This document shows, in pieces, positions 24,305-35,003 of a stretch of 64,000 nucleotides of DNA. Source of the stretch: Pseudomonas knackmussii B13 (GTDB lineage: Bacteria; Pseudomonadota; Gammaproteobacteria; Pseudomonadales; Pseudomonadaceae). Position 1 is the first letter of the stretch, and each line of letters begins with the position of its first letter. The position numbers were made by a program, and so were the translations under genes. The stretch covers positions 1,674,001 to 1,738,000 of the forward strand of contig NZ_HG322950.1 of the NCBI RefSeq assembly GCF_000689415.1, written 5' to 3'. The notes beneath the pieces were generated by a model. It was not told where the DNA came from. It saw only the letters and a list, made by a program, of their open reading frames with translations, and ran no database searches.

Positions 24305-25447
24305 ATGGCTCTTACTGTTAATACCAACATCGCTTCGCTGTCCGTTCAGAAGAACCTGAGCAAGGCTGCCAACTCGCTGTCGAACTCGATGACCCGCCTG
24401 TCCACCGGCCTGCGTATCAACAGCGCCAAGGACGATGCCGCCGGCTCGCAGATTTCCAACCGTCTGACCAGCCAGGTCAAAGGCCTCGATGTGGCGGTGA
24501 AGAACGCCCAGGACGCCAACTCCATCGCCCAGGCCGCCGAAGGCGCCCTGCAGGAGTCCACCAACATCCTGCAGCGTATGCGTGAACTGTCCCTGCAGTC
24601 GGCCAACGGCTCGAACAGCTCCGAAGACCAGGCTTCCCTGAACCAGGAGTTCAAGTCGCTGACCGCTGAACTGACCCGTATCTCCAAGACCACCACCTTC
24701 GGTGGCGGTACTTCCGGTATCAAGCTGCTCGACGGCACCGCCGGCACCAACGGCACCATGACCTTCCAGGTCGGCGCCAACGCCAACGAAACCATCAGCT
24801 TCAGCCTCGGCGACATGGGCGCTTCGGCCCTGAAAGGTTCGTCCTCCCTGGCTTCGGTCAACGTAACCCTGACCACCGCCCTGGCCTCGGCCAACGCCGT
24901 GACCGCAACTGCCGGTACCATGAAAATCGACGGCACCACCGTGAACATCGCCAAGGGGTCGACCACCAAGGACATCATCAGCGCGATCAACACCAACGTC
25001 AGCGGTGTGACTGCCACCACCGACAGCACTGGCACCAAGATCATCCTGCACTCCGGTAGCACCGTAATCGTCAGTGCTGGTAGCGGTGCCACTGCGGCGA
25101 CCGCCAGCAGCACCAACACCGTTCCGTCGTCCTTCACCGTTCAGCAGCTGGACATCACCACTTCCAAGGGTGCCCAGTCCGCTACCCAGGTGATCGACGC
25201 CGCGCTGAAGCAGATCGACACCCAACGCTCCGCCCTGGGTGCCGTGGAAAACCGCCTGGACAGCACCATCTCCAACCTGCAGAACGTGTCGCAGAACGCC
25301 ACTGCCGCACGTAGCACCATCCAGGACGTGGACTTCGCCTCGGAAACCGCCGAAATGACCAAGCAGCAGACCCTGCAACAGGCCGCCACCGCGGTGCTGG
25401 CCCAGGCCAACCAGCTGCCGTCCGGCGTGCTGAAGCTGCTCCAGTAA
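24305..25447 (+). CDS. fliC: Flagellin FliC
   Basis: 380-residue filament subunit. Conserved ends are MALTVNTNIASLSVQKNL and DFASETAEMTKQQTLQQA ... QANQLPSGVLKLLQ. The central region (about 180-280) is short and very rich in Thr, Ser, Ala and Val, a likely surface domain and plausible O-glycosylation target, given the neighbouring transferase genes. The codon choice looks optimised (many CTG, GGC, ACC), as expected for an abundant protein. It has a FliA promoter upstream and a strong hairpin after the stop, so it is mostly monocistronic. Confidence 0.97.
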   Translation: MALTVNTNIASLSVQKNLSKAANSLSNSMTRLSTGLRINSAKDDAAGSQISNRLTSQVKGLDVAVKNAQDANSIAQAAEGALQESTNILQRMRELSLQSANGSNSSEDQASLNQEFKSLTAELTRISKTTTFGGGTSGIKLLDGTAGTNGTMTFQVGANANETISFSLGDMGASALKGSSSLASVNVTLTTALASANAVTATAGTMKIDGTTVNIAKGSTTKDIISAINTNVSGVTATTDSTGTKIILHSGSTVIVSAGSGATAATASSTNTVPSSFTVQQLDITTSKGAQSATQVIDAALKQIDTQRSALGAVENRLDSTISNLQNVSQNATAARSTIQDVDFASETAEMTKQQTLQQAATAVLAQANQLPSGVLKLLQ

Positions 25448-25474
25448 CAGGGGCGCCTGAAGGCAGAAAATGGG

Positions 25475-25502
25475 GGAAGGGCGCTCGGCGCCCTTCCTTG
25501 CT
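25475..25502 (+). terminator. Terminator after fliC
   Basis: Perfect 10-bp stem GGAAGGGCGC/GCGCCCTTCC with a 3-nt loop, followed by TTGCTTTG, a weak T-tract. Confidence 0.78.
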
Positions 25503-25525
25503 TTGCGTGTGGAGGGTAAAGCCAG

Positions 25526-25876
25526 ATGGATACGAACATCCGCATCACGACTCTGGGCTCCGTCGACACCGTCGGATTCACCGCAGGCCGGTCGACCAGC
25601 GCTGCCTCGAGCGGCAACGCCTTGCCGCAGGACGACAAGAATTCGCCTGCCGCCAAACCGTCCGACCTGGGCGAAGCCGTACGCCAGTTGCAGGATCACG
25701 CCCAGAGCGTGCAGCGCAACCTGGAGTTTTCGGTGGATGAAGCCAGCGGTGAAACCGTGGTCAAGGTGGTAGCCTCCGATACCGGCGAGCTGATCCGGCA
25801 GATTCCGTCCGAGGTCGCACTCAAGTTGGCGGAGAGTCTGAAGGAGTCCGGCAACCTGTTGTTCGAGCGTGCCTGA
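25526..25876 (+). CDS. flaG: FlaG family protein
   Basis: 116-residue small protein. The variable Ser/Ala-rich N-terminal half is followed by the FlaG core: LQDHAQSVQRNLEFSVDEASGETVVKVV (in part) and IRQIPSEVALKLAESL. In Pseudomonas and Vibrio, FlaG affects filament length or stability; mechanism not established here. It lies between fliC and fliD, as in other pseudomonads. No convincing promoter lies in the 78-base gap after fliC. Confidence 0.92.
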   Translation: MDTNIRITTLGSVDTVGFTAGRSTSAASSGNALPQDDKNSPAAKPSDLGEAVRQLQDHAQSVQRNLEFSVDEASGETVVKVVASDTGELIRQIPSEVALKLAESLKESGNLLFERA

Positions 25877-25880
25877 AAGC

Positions 25881-25896
25881 TGGCGCGAAACTTGAA
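25881..25896 (+). promoter_or_regulatory. Weak sigma-54-like element before fliD
   Basis: TGGCGCGAAACTTGAA keeps the -24 GG but has GA in place of the invariant GC at -12. It may be degenerate or fortuitous. Confidence 0.25.
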
Positions 25897-25960
25897 TGAG
25901 ACCGGAACAGCGAACGCGGTGACGAAAAACCGCCGGGATTTTGGATAGGAGAGTGCTGAG

Positions 25961-27361
25961 ATGGCTGGGACTTCAATCAATGGGGTGGGCTCCGGGTACG
26001 ACATCGACTCGATCGTGTCGTCGCTGGTCAACGCCCAGAAGGCTCCGAAGCAGAGTCAGATCACCACTCAGCAGACCAAGGCCAATACCCAGCTCTCGGC
26101 GCTCGGCAGCCTGAAGAGTGCGCTGTCGACCTTCCAGACCGCCCTGGAGAAGCTCAACGATTCGAGTTCCTTCGCCGGCCTGGCCGTCAAATCCTCGTCG
26201 ACCGACGTGCTGACCGCCAAGCTTGGCACCGGCGCTGCGGCGGGCACCTACGCGATCAACGTCACCAGCCTGGCCACCAGCTCCAAGGTTGCCACCCAGT
26301 ATGTCGGTGCCTCGACCAGCTTCGGCGCCGGCAGCCTGAAGATCACCCAGGGCAGCAGCACCTACAACGTCAACGTTGCAGACGGCTCCAGCCTGTCGAC
26401 CATTCGCGACAGCATCAACACCCAGCTGAAGTCCAGCGGCATCACCGCCAACATCATTACCGACTCCACCGGCCCGCGCCTGGTGCTCAGCTCCAGCACC
26501 ACGGGGGCGGGCAGCGACATCAGCATTGCCGCGTCGGGCGACAGCAGCCTGAACGTGCTCAACATCGACGGCTCCGGCACCCAGGCCTCGGCAACTGCCG
26601 GTGGCTATGTCTCCGCGCCGGCCGCCAATGCGTCGTACACCATCGACGGGCTGCAGATGTCCAGCAGCACCAATACCATCACCAGCGCAATCAGCGGTGT
26701 GGAGTTCGACCTGGTCTCTGCCGGTAAATCGACGGTAACCGTCGACACCAACAAGGACGGTCTGAAGACCTCGATCCAGTCCTTCGTCGACGCCTATAAC
26801 GCGCTGACGACTTCGATCAACTCGCTGACCAAGGTCACCAACACCACCGACAGCAGCGGCAACGCCACTACCTCGGCTGCGGCCCTGGCAGGCGACGCCA
26901 TGACCCGTAACCTGGTAAGCGGCCTGCGCGACCAGCTGGTGGGTACTTCGGCAAGTGGCGGGACCATCAAGCTGCTCTCGCAACTGGGCATTGCCACGCA
27001 GAACGATGGCACCCTCGATATCGATGACACCAAGCTGGACAAGGCGCTGAACAACAACTTCGCCTCGGTGCAGGGCTTCTTTACCGGCAGCGGCGGCCTG
27101 CTCGATCGCATGACCAGCAGCCTGAAGAGCTACACGCAGAGCAACGGCCTGCTCGATCAGCGCACTTCGAACTTGAACCAGGCCCTGAGCGACCTTGCGA
27201 CCCAGCAAACCACGCTGGATAACCGCATGGACAAGCTGAACACCACGCTGATGGCCAAGTACAACGCCATGGACAGCCTGGTCGCCCAGCTCAAGTCCAC
27301 CAGCAGCAGCGTGCTGACCACGCTGAACGCGCTGAACAACAAGAACAGCTCCAGCAGCTGA
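25961..27361 (+). CDS. fliD: Filament cap protein FliD (HAP2)
   Basis: 466 residues. The N-terminus SINGVGSGYDIDSIVSSLVNAQKAP and C-terminal coiled coil (from about 390, SDLATQQTTLDNRMDKLNTTLMAKYNAMD, seen in part) are typical of FliD. It caps the growing filament and, in P. aeruginosa, binds mucin. The central part is Ser/Thr-rich. It lies 84 bases after flaG, followed by a hairpin and then a separate fliS promoter. Confidence 0.95.
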   Translation: MAGTSINGVGSGYDIDSIVSSLVNAQKAPKQSQITTQQTKANTQLSALGSLKSALSTFQTALEKLNDSSSFAGLAVKSSSTDVLTAKLGTGAAAGTYAINVTSLATSSKVATQYVGASTSFGAGSLKITQGSSTYNVNVADGSSLSTIRDSINTQLKSSGITANIITDSTGPRLVLSSSTTGAGSDISIAASGDSSLNVLNIDGSGTQASATAGGYVSAPAANASYTIDGLQMSSSTNTITSAISGVEFDLVSAGKSTVTVDTNKDGLKTSIQSFVDAYNALTTSINSLTKVTNTTDSSGNATTSAAALAGDAMTRNLVSGLRDQLVGTSASGGTIKLLSQLGIATQNDGTLDIDDTKLDKALNNNFASVQGFFTGSGGLLDRMTSSLKSYTQSNGLLDQRTSNLNQALSDLATQQTTLDNRMDKLNTTLMAKYNAMDSLVAQLKSTSSSVLTTLNALNNKNSSSS

Positions 27362-27378
27362 TCCGGCTTCCCTTCGAA

Positions 27379-27414
27379 CGGCTGGAATGGCGCAAGTCGC
27401 ATTCCAGCCGCTTT
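27379..27414 (+). terminator. Hairpin terminator between fliD and fliS
   Basis: 11-bp perfect stem CGGCTGGAATG/CATTCCAGCCG (27379-27389 and 27400-27410) followed by CTTTCC. The T-run is weak, so termination may be partial. Confidence 0.65.
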
Positions 27415-27419
27415 CCTCC

Positions 27420-27446
27420 TAAAGATTCCCGTAACATCGCCGATAC
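27420..27446 (+). promoter_or_regulatory. FliA (sigma-28) promoter of fliS
   Basis: TAAA (27420-27423), exactly 15 bases, then GCCGATAC (27439-27446), 7 of 8 to consensus. The predicted leader is about 40 bases. Confidence 0.78.
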
Positions 27447-27493
27447 CCTGGATACCAACGATCTGATCGTTCAAGGAATCAAGGGGATATCGC

Positions 27494-27874
27494 ATGAATG
27501 CCATGGCTGCGCTGCGCCAGTACCAGAACGTCAACACCCAGTCCGCGGTGCACGACGCTTCGCCTCATCGTCTGATCCAGATGCTGATGGAAGGTGGCCT
27601 GAGCCGTATCGCCCAGGCCAGGGGCTCCATGGAGCGCGAAGAGTTCGCGCAGAAGGGCATGCTGATCGCCAAGACCGTCGCTATCATCGGCGGCCTGCGC
27701 GAAGCGCTGAATTTCGAAGTCGGTGGTGAGCTGGCGCACAACTATGCCAATCTCTACGACTACATGAGCCGTCGCCTGGGCGAGGCCAACCGCAGTAACG
27801 ACGTGGAAATCCTCGATGAGGTCTCCGGCCTGCTGCGTACCCTTAAGGAAGGCTGGGACGCTGTCGCCCAATAA
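27494..27874 (+). CDS. fliS: Flagellin export chaperone FliS
   Basis: 126-residue cytoplasmic helical chaperone that binds the flagellin C-terminus and prevents early polymerisation. Family features are ALRQYQNVNTQSAVHDASPHRLIQML (in part), GGLREALNFEVGGELAHNYANLYDYM (in part). It is separated from fliD by a hairpin and has its own sigma-28 element, so it may be made together with FliC. Confidence 0.95.
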   Translation: MNAMAALRQYQNVNTQSAVHDASPHRLIQMLMEGGLSRIAQARGSMEREEFAQKGMLIAKTVAIIGGLREALNFEVGGELAHNYANLYDYMSRRLGEANRSNDVEILDEVSGLLRTLKEGWDAVAQ

Positions 27875-27900
27875 CGACGGACCGCCAGGAGATACCGACC

Positions 27901-28197
27901 ATGACCCTCGCCGTCGAGCGAATCGAACAGACCCGCGCTGCCCTGGGCACCGCACTGGCCGATCAGGACTGGGAAGCCGTCGCACGGCTCGACCTGGAGT
28001 GCCGCCAGCATGTCGACGCCGCCATGCTCGAGCCGATGGATGATGACAGCGACCTCAAGCGCAGCCTCGAAGGCTTGCTGATGCTCTATCGCCAGCTGGT
28101 CCAGGAAGTCACGCGGCAGCGCGAGAACGTCGCCGAGGAAATCATTCGGGTGAACCGTTCGCACAAGGGCGCGAAGGTCTACCAGCTCTTCGGTTGA
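27901..28197 (+). CDS. fliT: FliT-like flagellar chaperone
   Basis: 98-residue helical protein downstream of fliS (26-base gap). It matches the short FliT/FleP class by position, size and motifs such as DQDWEAVARLDLECRQHVDAAM (in part) and LMLYRQLVQEVTRQRENVAEEI (in part). FliT proteins are chaperones for FliD; the P. aeruginosa member is called FleP. The sequence is diverged, so the function is assigned mainly by context. Confidence 0.82.
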   Translation: MTLAVERIEQTRAALGTALADQDWEAVARLDLECRQHVDAAMLEPMDDDSDLKRSLEGLLMLYRQLVQEVTRQRENVAEEIIRVNRSHKGAKVYQLFG

Positions 28198-28307
28198 TCC
28201 GGTCGGGTCGCCCGTTCGGCGCGGCCCTTCTTTCCGACATTGCCGCCGCGCAGCCGAGCGAGTAAGTTCTTCTTCGTCGGAAACAACGAGAAAAACACGC
28301 CATTAAT

Positions 28308-28336
28308 TTGACTGCTGCCACATTTTTGACTTTACT
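28308..28336 (+). promoter_or_regulatory. Candidate sigma-70 promoter of fleQ
   Basis: TTGACT (28308-28313), 17 bases, TTTACT (28331-28336). It lies in an AT-rich pocket 88 bases before the fleQ ATG and agrees with FleQ standing at the top of the cascade. No sigma-54 or sigma-28 element is seen here. Confidence 0.6.
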
Positions 28337-28423
28337 AGTGGCCAGTTGATGGCAGTTCGTTTCTGCCTTTCCCTTCCAGTCGCCGGTCATCGGCCCTCCA
28401 AGCCATCGGAAGATAAGAGCAAC

Positions 28424-29899
<1,476 letters not shown>

Positions 29900-29952
29900 C
29901 GCCTTCGCCATGCTCCATTTCTTAAGTGCCTGAAAATAAAGGAATAAATTTT

Positions 29953-29968
29953 AGGCACGCGGTTTGCT
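29953..29968 (+). promoter_or_regulatory. Sigma-54 promoter of fleSR
   Basis: AGGCACGCGGTTTGCT, with GG/GC 12 bases apart and AT-rich flanks; predicted +1 at 29979, 41 bases before the chosen fleS ATG. Confidence 0.78.
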
Positions 29969-30019
29969 AAGACTCTTCCAGCCGACGCTTCGATGACGTC
30001 GGGTGGAAGAGAGAGCCGC

Positions 30020-31228
30020 ATGATGCAAGCCGTATCCCAGCAGTCCGAGCCGACCTCCAGCGAAAGCATGGAGGAGAGCAGCCGTGCCAATCTGGAACAG
30101 GCCTTCGCCCTGTTCAACCAGATGGGCAACCAGCTCAGCCAGTCCTACAGCATGCTGGAAGCGCGCGTCAGCGAGCTGAAGGGCCAGCTCGCCCTGGTCA
30201 GCGCCCAGCGCATGCAGGAATTGGCCGAGAAGGAGCGCCTGGCCAACCAGCTGCAAAGCCTGCTCGACCTGCTGCCCGGCGGCGTCATCGTCATCGACGG
30301 CCAGGGTGTGGTGCGCGAGGCCAACCCGGCGGCGATCGGTTTCCTCGGCCAACCACTCATAGGCATGCTCTGGCGCCAGGTCATCGCGCGCTGCTTCGCC
30401 CCGCGCAAGGACGACGGCCACGAGATTTCCCTGCGCGACGGACGCCGCCTGTCCATCGCCACCCGCTCGCTCGACGGCGAGCCCGGGCAATTGGTGCTGC
30501 TCAACGACCTGACTGAAACCCGTCGCCTGCAGGATCAGCTGGCGCGTCACGAACGCCTGTCCGCGCTGGGGCGGATGGTCGCTTCGCTGGCCCACCAGAT
30601 CCGCACGCCGCTGTCTGCCGCCATGCTCTATGCCAGCCACCTGAGCGAGCACGAGCTGCCGCTGGAACAGCAACAGCGTTTCGCCGGGCGCCTAAAGGAG
30701 CGCCTGCACGAACTGGAAAACCAGGTGCGCGACATGCTGGTGTTCGCCCGTGGCGAACTGCCGCTGCCGGACCGCCTGAGCCCCTCTGAACTCTTCGCCA
30801 GCCTGCGCGCCGCCGCCGACCCTCATGTCGCCGGCCTGCAACTGCGCTGGCAGTGCGACGCCCGCCACGGCGAGTTGCTGTGCAATCGCGACACCCTGGT
30901 CGGCAGCGTGCTCAACCTGCTGCACAACGCCATCCAGGCAGGCGGCAGCAATGTGCGCCTCAAGGTGCACCTGTTCGCCCGCGGCGACTGCCTGCGCCTG
31001 GCGATCAGCGACAGCGGCCCGGGCATGGACGCCAGCACCCTGGCGCGCCTGGGCGAGCCTTTCTTCACCACCAAGAACACCGGCACCGGCCTCGGCGTGG
31101 CGGTGGTCAAGGCCGTTGCCAAGGCCCACCAGGGCGCGCTGCAGCTGCGCTCGCGGCCCGGCCGCGGCACCTGCGCCATCCTCGACCTGCCGCTGATCGC
31201 GGCGGCCGTTCGCGAACACAAGGAATAA
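30020..31228 (+). CDS. fleS: Flagellar sensor histidine kinase FleS
   Basis: 402-residue kinase without transmembrane segments, so cytoplasmic. An N-terminal coiled coil (about 30-85) precedes a PAS domain (LLDLLPGGVIVIDGQGVVREANPA, about 85-165). The phospho-acceptor His is in VASLAHQIRTPLSAAMLYASHL (in part). The ATPase part has NLLHNAIQAGG and GTGLGVAVVKAV. It phosphorylates FleR to switch on the class III genes flgB and flgF. The start at 30020 (MMQAVSQQ) follows a GGAAGAGAG region; ATG 29993 is an alternative. Five-base gap to fleR. Confidence 0.95.
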   Translation: MMQAVSQQSEPTSSESMEESSRANLEQAFALFNQMGNQLSQSYSMLEARVSELKGQLALVSAQRMQELAEKERLANQLQSLLDLLPGGVIVIDGQGVVREANPAAIGFLGQPLIGMLWRQVIARCFAPRKDDGHEISLRDGRRLSIATRSLDGEPGQLVLLNDLTETRRLQDQLARHERLSALGRMVASLAHQIRTPLSAAMLYASHLSEHELPLEQQQRFAGRLKERLHELENQVRDMLVFARGELPLPDRLSPSELFASLRAAADPHVAGLQLRWQCDARHGELLCNRDTLVGSVLNLLHNAIQAGGSNVRLKVHLFARGDCLRLAISDSGPGMDASTLARLGEPFFTTKNTGTGLGVAVVKAVAKAHQGALQLRSRPGRGTCAILDLPLIAAAVREHKE

Positions 31229-31232
31229 CCGC

Positions 31233-32657
<1,425 letters not shown>

Positions 32658-32678
32658 GCAGCATCGCTTTCCCCTTTC

Positions 32679-32707
32679 AGGCCCGCCGCGTGCGGGCCTC
32701 TTTCTTG
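32679..32707 (+). terminator. Terminator after fleR
   Basis: AGGCCCGC-CGCGT-GCGGGCCT followed by CTTTCTT. Confidence 0.85.
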
Positions 32708-32773
32708 GCGCGCGGGCGTCCCTAAACCTCCGAATAGAGCTGGAGGCCGCGCCATCCGGGCGCTTCGAAAATC

Positions 32774-32789
32774 TGGCACCCTTGTTGCA
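32774..32789 (+). promoter_or_regulatory. Sigma-54 promoter of fliEFGHIJ
   Basis: TGGCACCCTTGTTGCA, with GG/GC 12 bases apart; predicted +1 at 32800, 52 bases before fliE. Confidence 0.87.
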
Positions 32790-32807
32790 ATTCCTTCTGG
32801 CAAAACG

Positions 32808-32822
32808 ATGCCGGCGTCAAAA
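32808..32822 (+). promoter_or_regulatory. Leader element shared with flhA, probable FleQ site
   Basis: ATGCCGGCGTCAAAA starts 20 bases after the -12 cytosine. The identical 15-mer occurs at the same distance downstream of the flhA promoter (54388-54402). It contains a GTCAA FleQ half-site. Confidence 0.5.
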
Positions 32823-32851
32823 AGCCGTAGCCGATGTAGAGGGGAAGGGAA

Positions 32852-33187
32852 ATGAGTCAGGGTATCGAGTTCAACCGCCTGCTGCTGGAAATGCGTTCCA
32901 TGCAGATGGACGCCATGGCCAAGGCCAAACCGGTGGCAACCGCACCGGCTGCCGTGGAAGGCGCGCCGAACTTCTCCGACATGCTCGGGCAGGCGGTGAA
33001 CAAGGTGAACGCCACCCAGCAGGCGGCCAGCAGCCTGGCCAATGCCTTCGAGGTCGGCCAGAGCAACGTCGACCTGACCGACGTGATGATCGCATCGCAA
33101 AAGGCCAGCGTTTCCTTCCAGGCCATGACCCAGGTACGCAACAAGGTTGTCCAGGCGTACCAGGACATCATGCAGATGCCCATCTGA
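32852..33187 (+). CDS. fliE: Flagellar hook-basal body protein FliE
   Basis: 111 residues. FliE joins the MS ring to the rod and is among the first exported subunits. The conserved C-terminal half has FSDMLGQAVNKVNATQQAAS and VDLTDVMIASQKASVSFQAMTQVRNKVVQAYQDIM (seen in part). A good ribosome site (GAGGGGAAGGG) precedes the ATG. It is first gene of fliEFGHIJ. Confidence 0.96.
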   Translation: MSQGIEFNRLLLEMRSMQMDAMAKAKPVATAPAAVEGAPNFSDMLGQAVNKVNATQQAASSLANAFEVGQSNVDLTDVMIASQKASVSFQAMTQVRNKVVQAYQDIMQMPI

Positions 33188-33206
33188 TTCACGGGGTAGA
33201 TAGTTC

Positions 33207-34997
33207 ATGGCCGATGCCACTGTAGACAACCAGGTCCCCGCCAAGGCCGGCGCAGCAGAAATGCTGAAGAAGCCGCTGATGGGCCTGCAGTTCCTCGAGA
33301 ACCTCGCCGACATGCCAGTGCTGCGTCAGGTCGGCCTGCTCGTCGGGCTCGCGGCGAGCATCGCCATCGGTTTCGGCATGGTGCTCTGGTCGCAGCAGCC
33401 GGACTACAAGCCGCTGTACGGCAGTCTCAATGGTGTCGACGCCAACAAGGTGGTGGAGACGCTCAACGCCGCCGACATCGCCTACAAGGTCGACCCCAGC
33501 TCCGGCGCCCTGCTGGTCAAGGCCGACGACCTGGGGCGTGCGCGCATCAAGGTGGCCGGCGCGGGCATCGCCCCGACCGACAACAACGTCGGCTTCGAGA
33601 TCCTCGACAAGGAACAGACCCTCGGCACCAGCCAGTTCATGGAGGCCACCAACTACCGCCGTGGCCTGGAAGGCGAACTGGCGCGGACCATCTCCAGCCT
33701 GAACAACGTCAAGGGTGCCCGCGTGCACCTGGCCATCCCGAAGAGCTCGGTGTTCGTTCGCGACGACCGCAAGCCCAGCGCCTCGGTGCTGGTCGAGCTG
33801 TATCCGGGCCGCAGCCTGGAGCCGAGCCAGGTGCTCGCCATTGTCAACCTGGTGGCTACCAGCGTGCCGGAACTGGACAAGGGCCAGGTCACCGTCGTCG
33901 ACCAGAAAGGCAACCTGCTCTCCGACCAGCAGGAGCTCTCCGAGCTGACCGTGGCCGGCAAGCAGTTCGACTACACCCGGCGCATGGAAAGCAACTTCAC
34001 CCAGCGCGTGCACAGCATCCTGCAGCCGGTGTTGGGCGAGGGCCGCTACAAGGCCGAGGTTTCCGCCGACGTCGACTTCAGCGCCGTGGAATCCACCGCC
34101 GAGTCCTACAACCCGGACCAGCCGGCGCTGCGCAGCGAGCAGGTCAACAACGAGGAGCGGCAGACTCCCGGCGGCGTCCAGGGCGTGCCCGGTGCGCTGT
34201 CGAACCAGCCGCCGACTCCGGCCAGCGCGCCGCAGAAGACCGCGCAGAACAGCTCTTCGGAATACATCGCGCCCGGCCAGCCGCTGAAAGATGCCAACGG
34301 CCAGCCCATCATCGATCCGAAGACCGGCAAGCCCGAGCTGGCGCCATACCCGACCGACAAGCGCGAACAGAACACCCGCAACTACGAGCTGGACCGTTCG
34401 ATCAGCTACACCAAGCAGCAGCAGGGCCGTCTGCGCCGGCTGTCCGTCGCGGTGGTGCTGGACGACCGCATCAGCCTCGACGCCAAGACCGGCGAAGTCA
34501 GCCACAAGCCCTGGACCGCCGAAGAACTGGCGCGCTTCACCCGCCTGGTGCAGGACGCAGTGGGCTACGACGCCAGCCGTGGCGACAGCGTCAGCGTGAT
34601 CAACGCGCCCTTCGCCCCGGAGCAGAACCTGGACGTCGCCTCGCCGCCGTTCTACTCGCAGCCGTGGTTCTGGGACGTGGTCAAGCAGGTGCTGGGCATC
34701 GTCTTCATCCTGGTGCTGGTGCTCGGCGTGCTGCGCCCGGTGCTGAACAACCTCAGCGGCAGCAAGAACAAGGCCCTGGTGGCCGGCGCTGGCGGCGACA
34801 TGTCCCTCGGCGACTTGGGCGGCATGGAAGGCGAGCTGGCCGAGGACCGGGTGAGCCTCGGCGGTCCGTCGAGCATTCTGTTGCCCAGCCCCAGCGAGGG
34901 GTACGATGCGCAGCTGAACGCCATCAAGGGCCTGGTCGCCCAGGACCCGGGCCGCGTGGCCCAGGTGGTGAAGGAATGGATCAACTCGGATGAGTGA
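33207..34997 (+). CDS. fliF: Flagellar MS-ring protein FliF
   Basis: 596-residue inner-membrane ring subunit. Two transmembrane segments lie near 40-60 (VGLLVGLAASIAIGFGMVLW) and 490-510 (VLGIVFILVLVLGVL). Between them are the ring-building motifs typical of FliF/YscJ (PDYKPLYGSLNGVDANKV; GAGIAPTDNNVGFE; ARVHLAIPKSSVF). The C-terminal tail binds FliG (AQDPGRVAQVVKEWINSDE). Nineteen bases after fliE, six before fliG. Confidence 0.97.
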   Translation: MADATVDNQVPAKAGAAEMLKKPLMGLQFLENLADMPVLRQVGLLVGLAASIAIGFGMVLWSQQPDYKPLYGSLNGVDANKVVETLNAADIAYKVDPSSGALLVKADDLGRARIKVAGAGIAPTDNNVGFEILDKEQTLGTSQFMEATNYRRGLEGELARTISSLNNVKGARVHLAIPKSSVFVRDDRKPSASVLVELYPGRSLEPSQVLAIVNLVATSVPELDKGQVTVVDQKGNLLSDQQELSELTVAGKQFDYTRRMESNFTQRVHSILQPVLGEGRYKAEVSADVDFSAVESTAESYNPDQPALRSEQVNNEERQTPGGVQGVPGALSNQPPTPASAPQKTAQNSSSEYIAPGQPLKDANGQPIIDPKTGKPELAPYPTDKREQNTRNYELDRSISYTKQQQGRLRRLSVAVVLDDRISLDAKTGEVSHKPWTAEELARFTRLVQDAVGYDASRGDSVSVINAPFAPEQNLDVASPPFYSQPWFWDVVKQVLGIVFILVLVLGVLRPVLNNLSGSKNKALVAGAGGDMSLGDLGGMEGELAEDRVSLGGPSSILLPSPSEGYDAQLNAIKGLVAQDPGRVAQVVKEWINSDE

Positions 34998-35003
34998 CGT
35001 TGT

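Noticed and set aside
25481..25496. TCGGCGCCCTTCCTTGCT before flaG as a sigma-54 promoter
   Set aside because: GG and GC are 13 rather than 12 bases apart, and the sequence is part of the fliC terminator stem.
22433..25699. A 1088-codon open frame on the minus strand that continues through fliC
   Set aside because: Only the part to 24088 has protein family features and a proper start. The upstream extension is antisense to the highly conserved fliC gene and reads as low-complexity Gly/Val/Gln.
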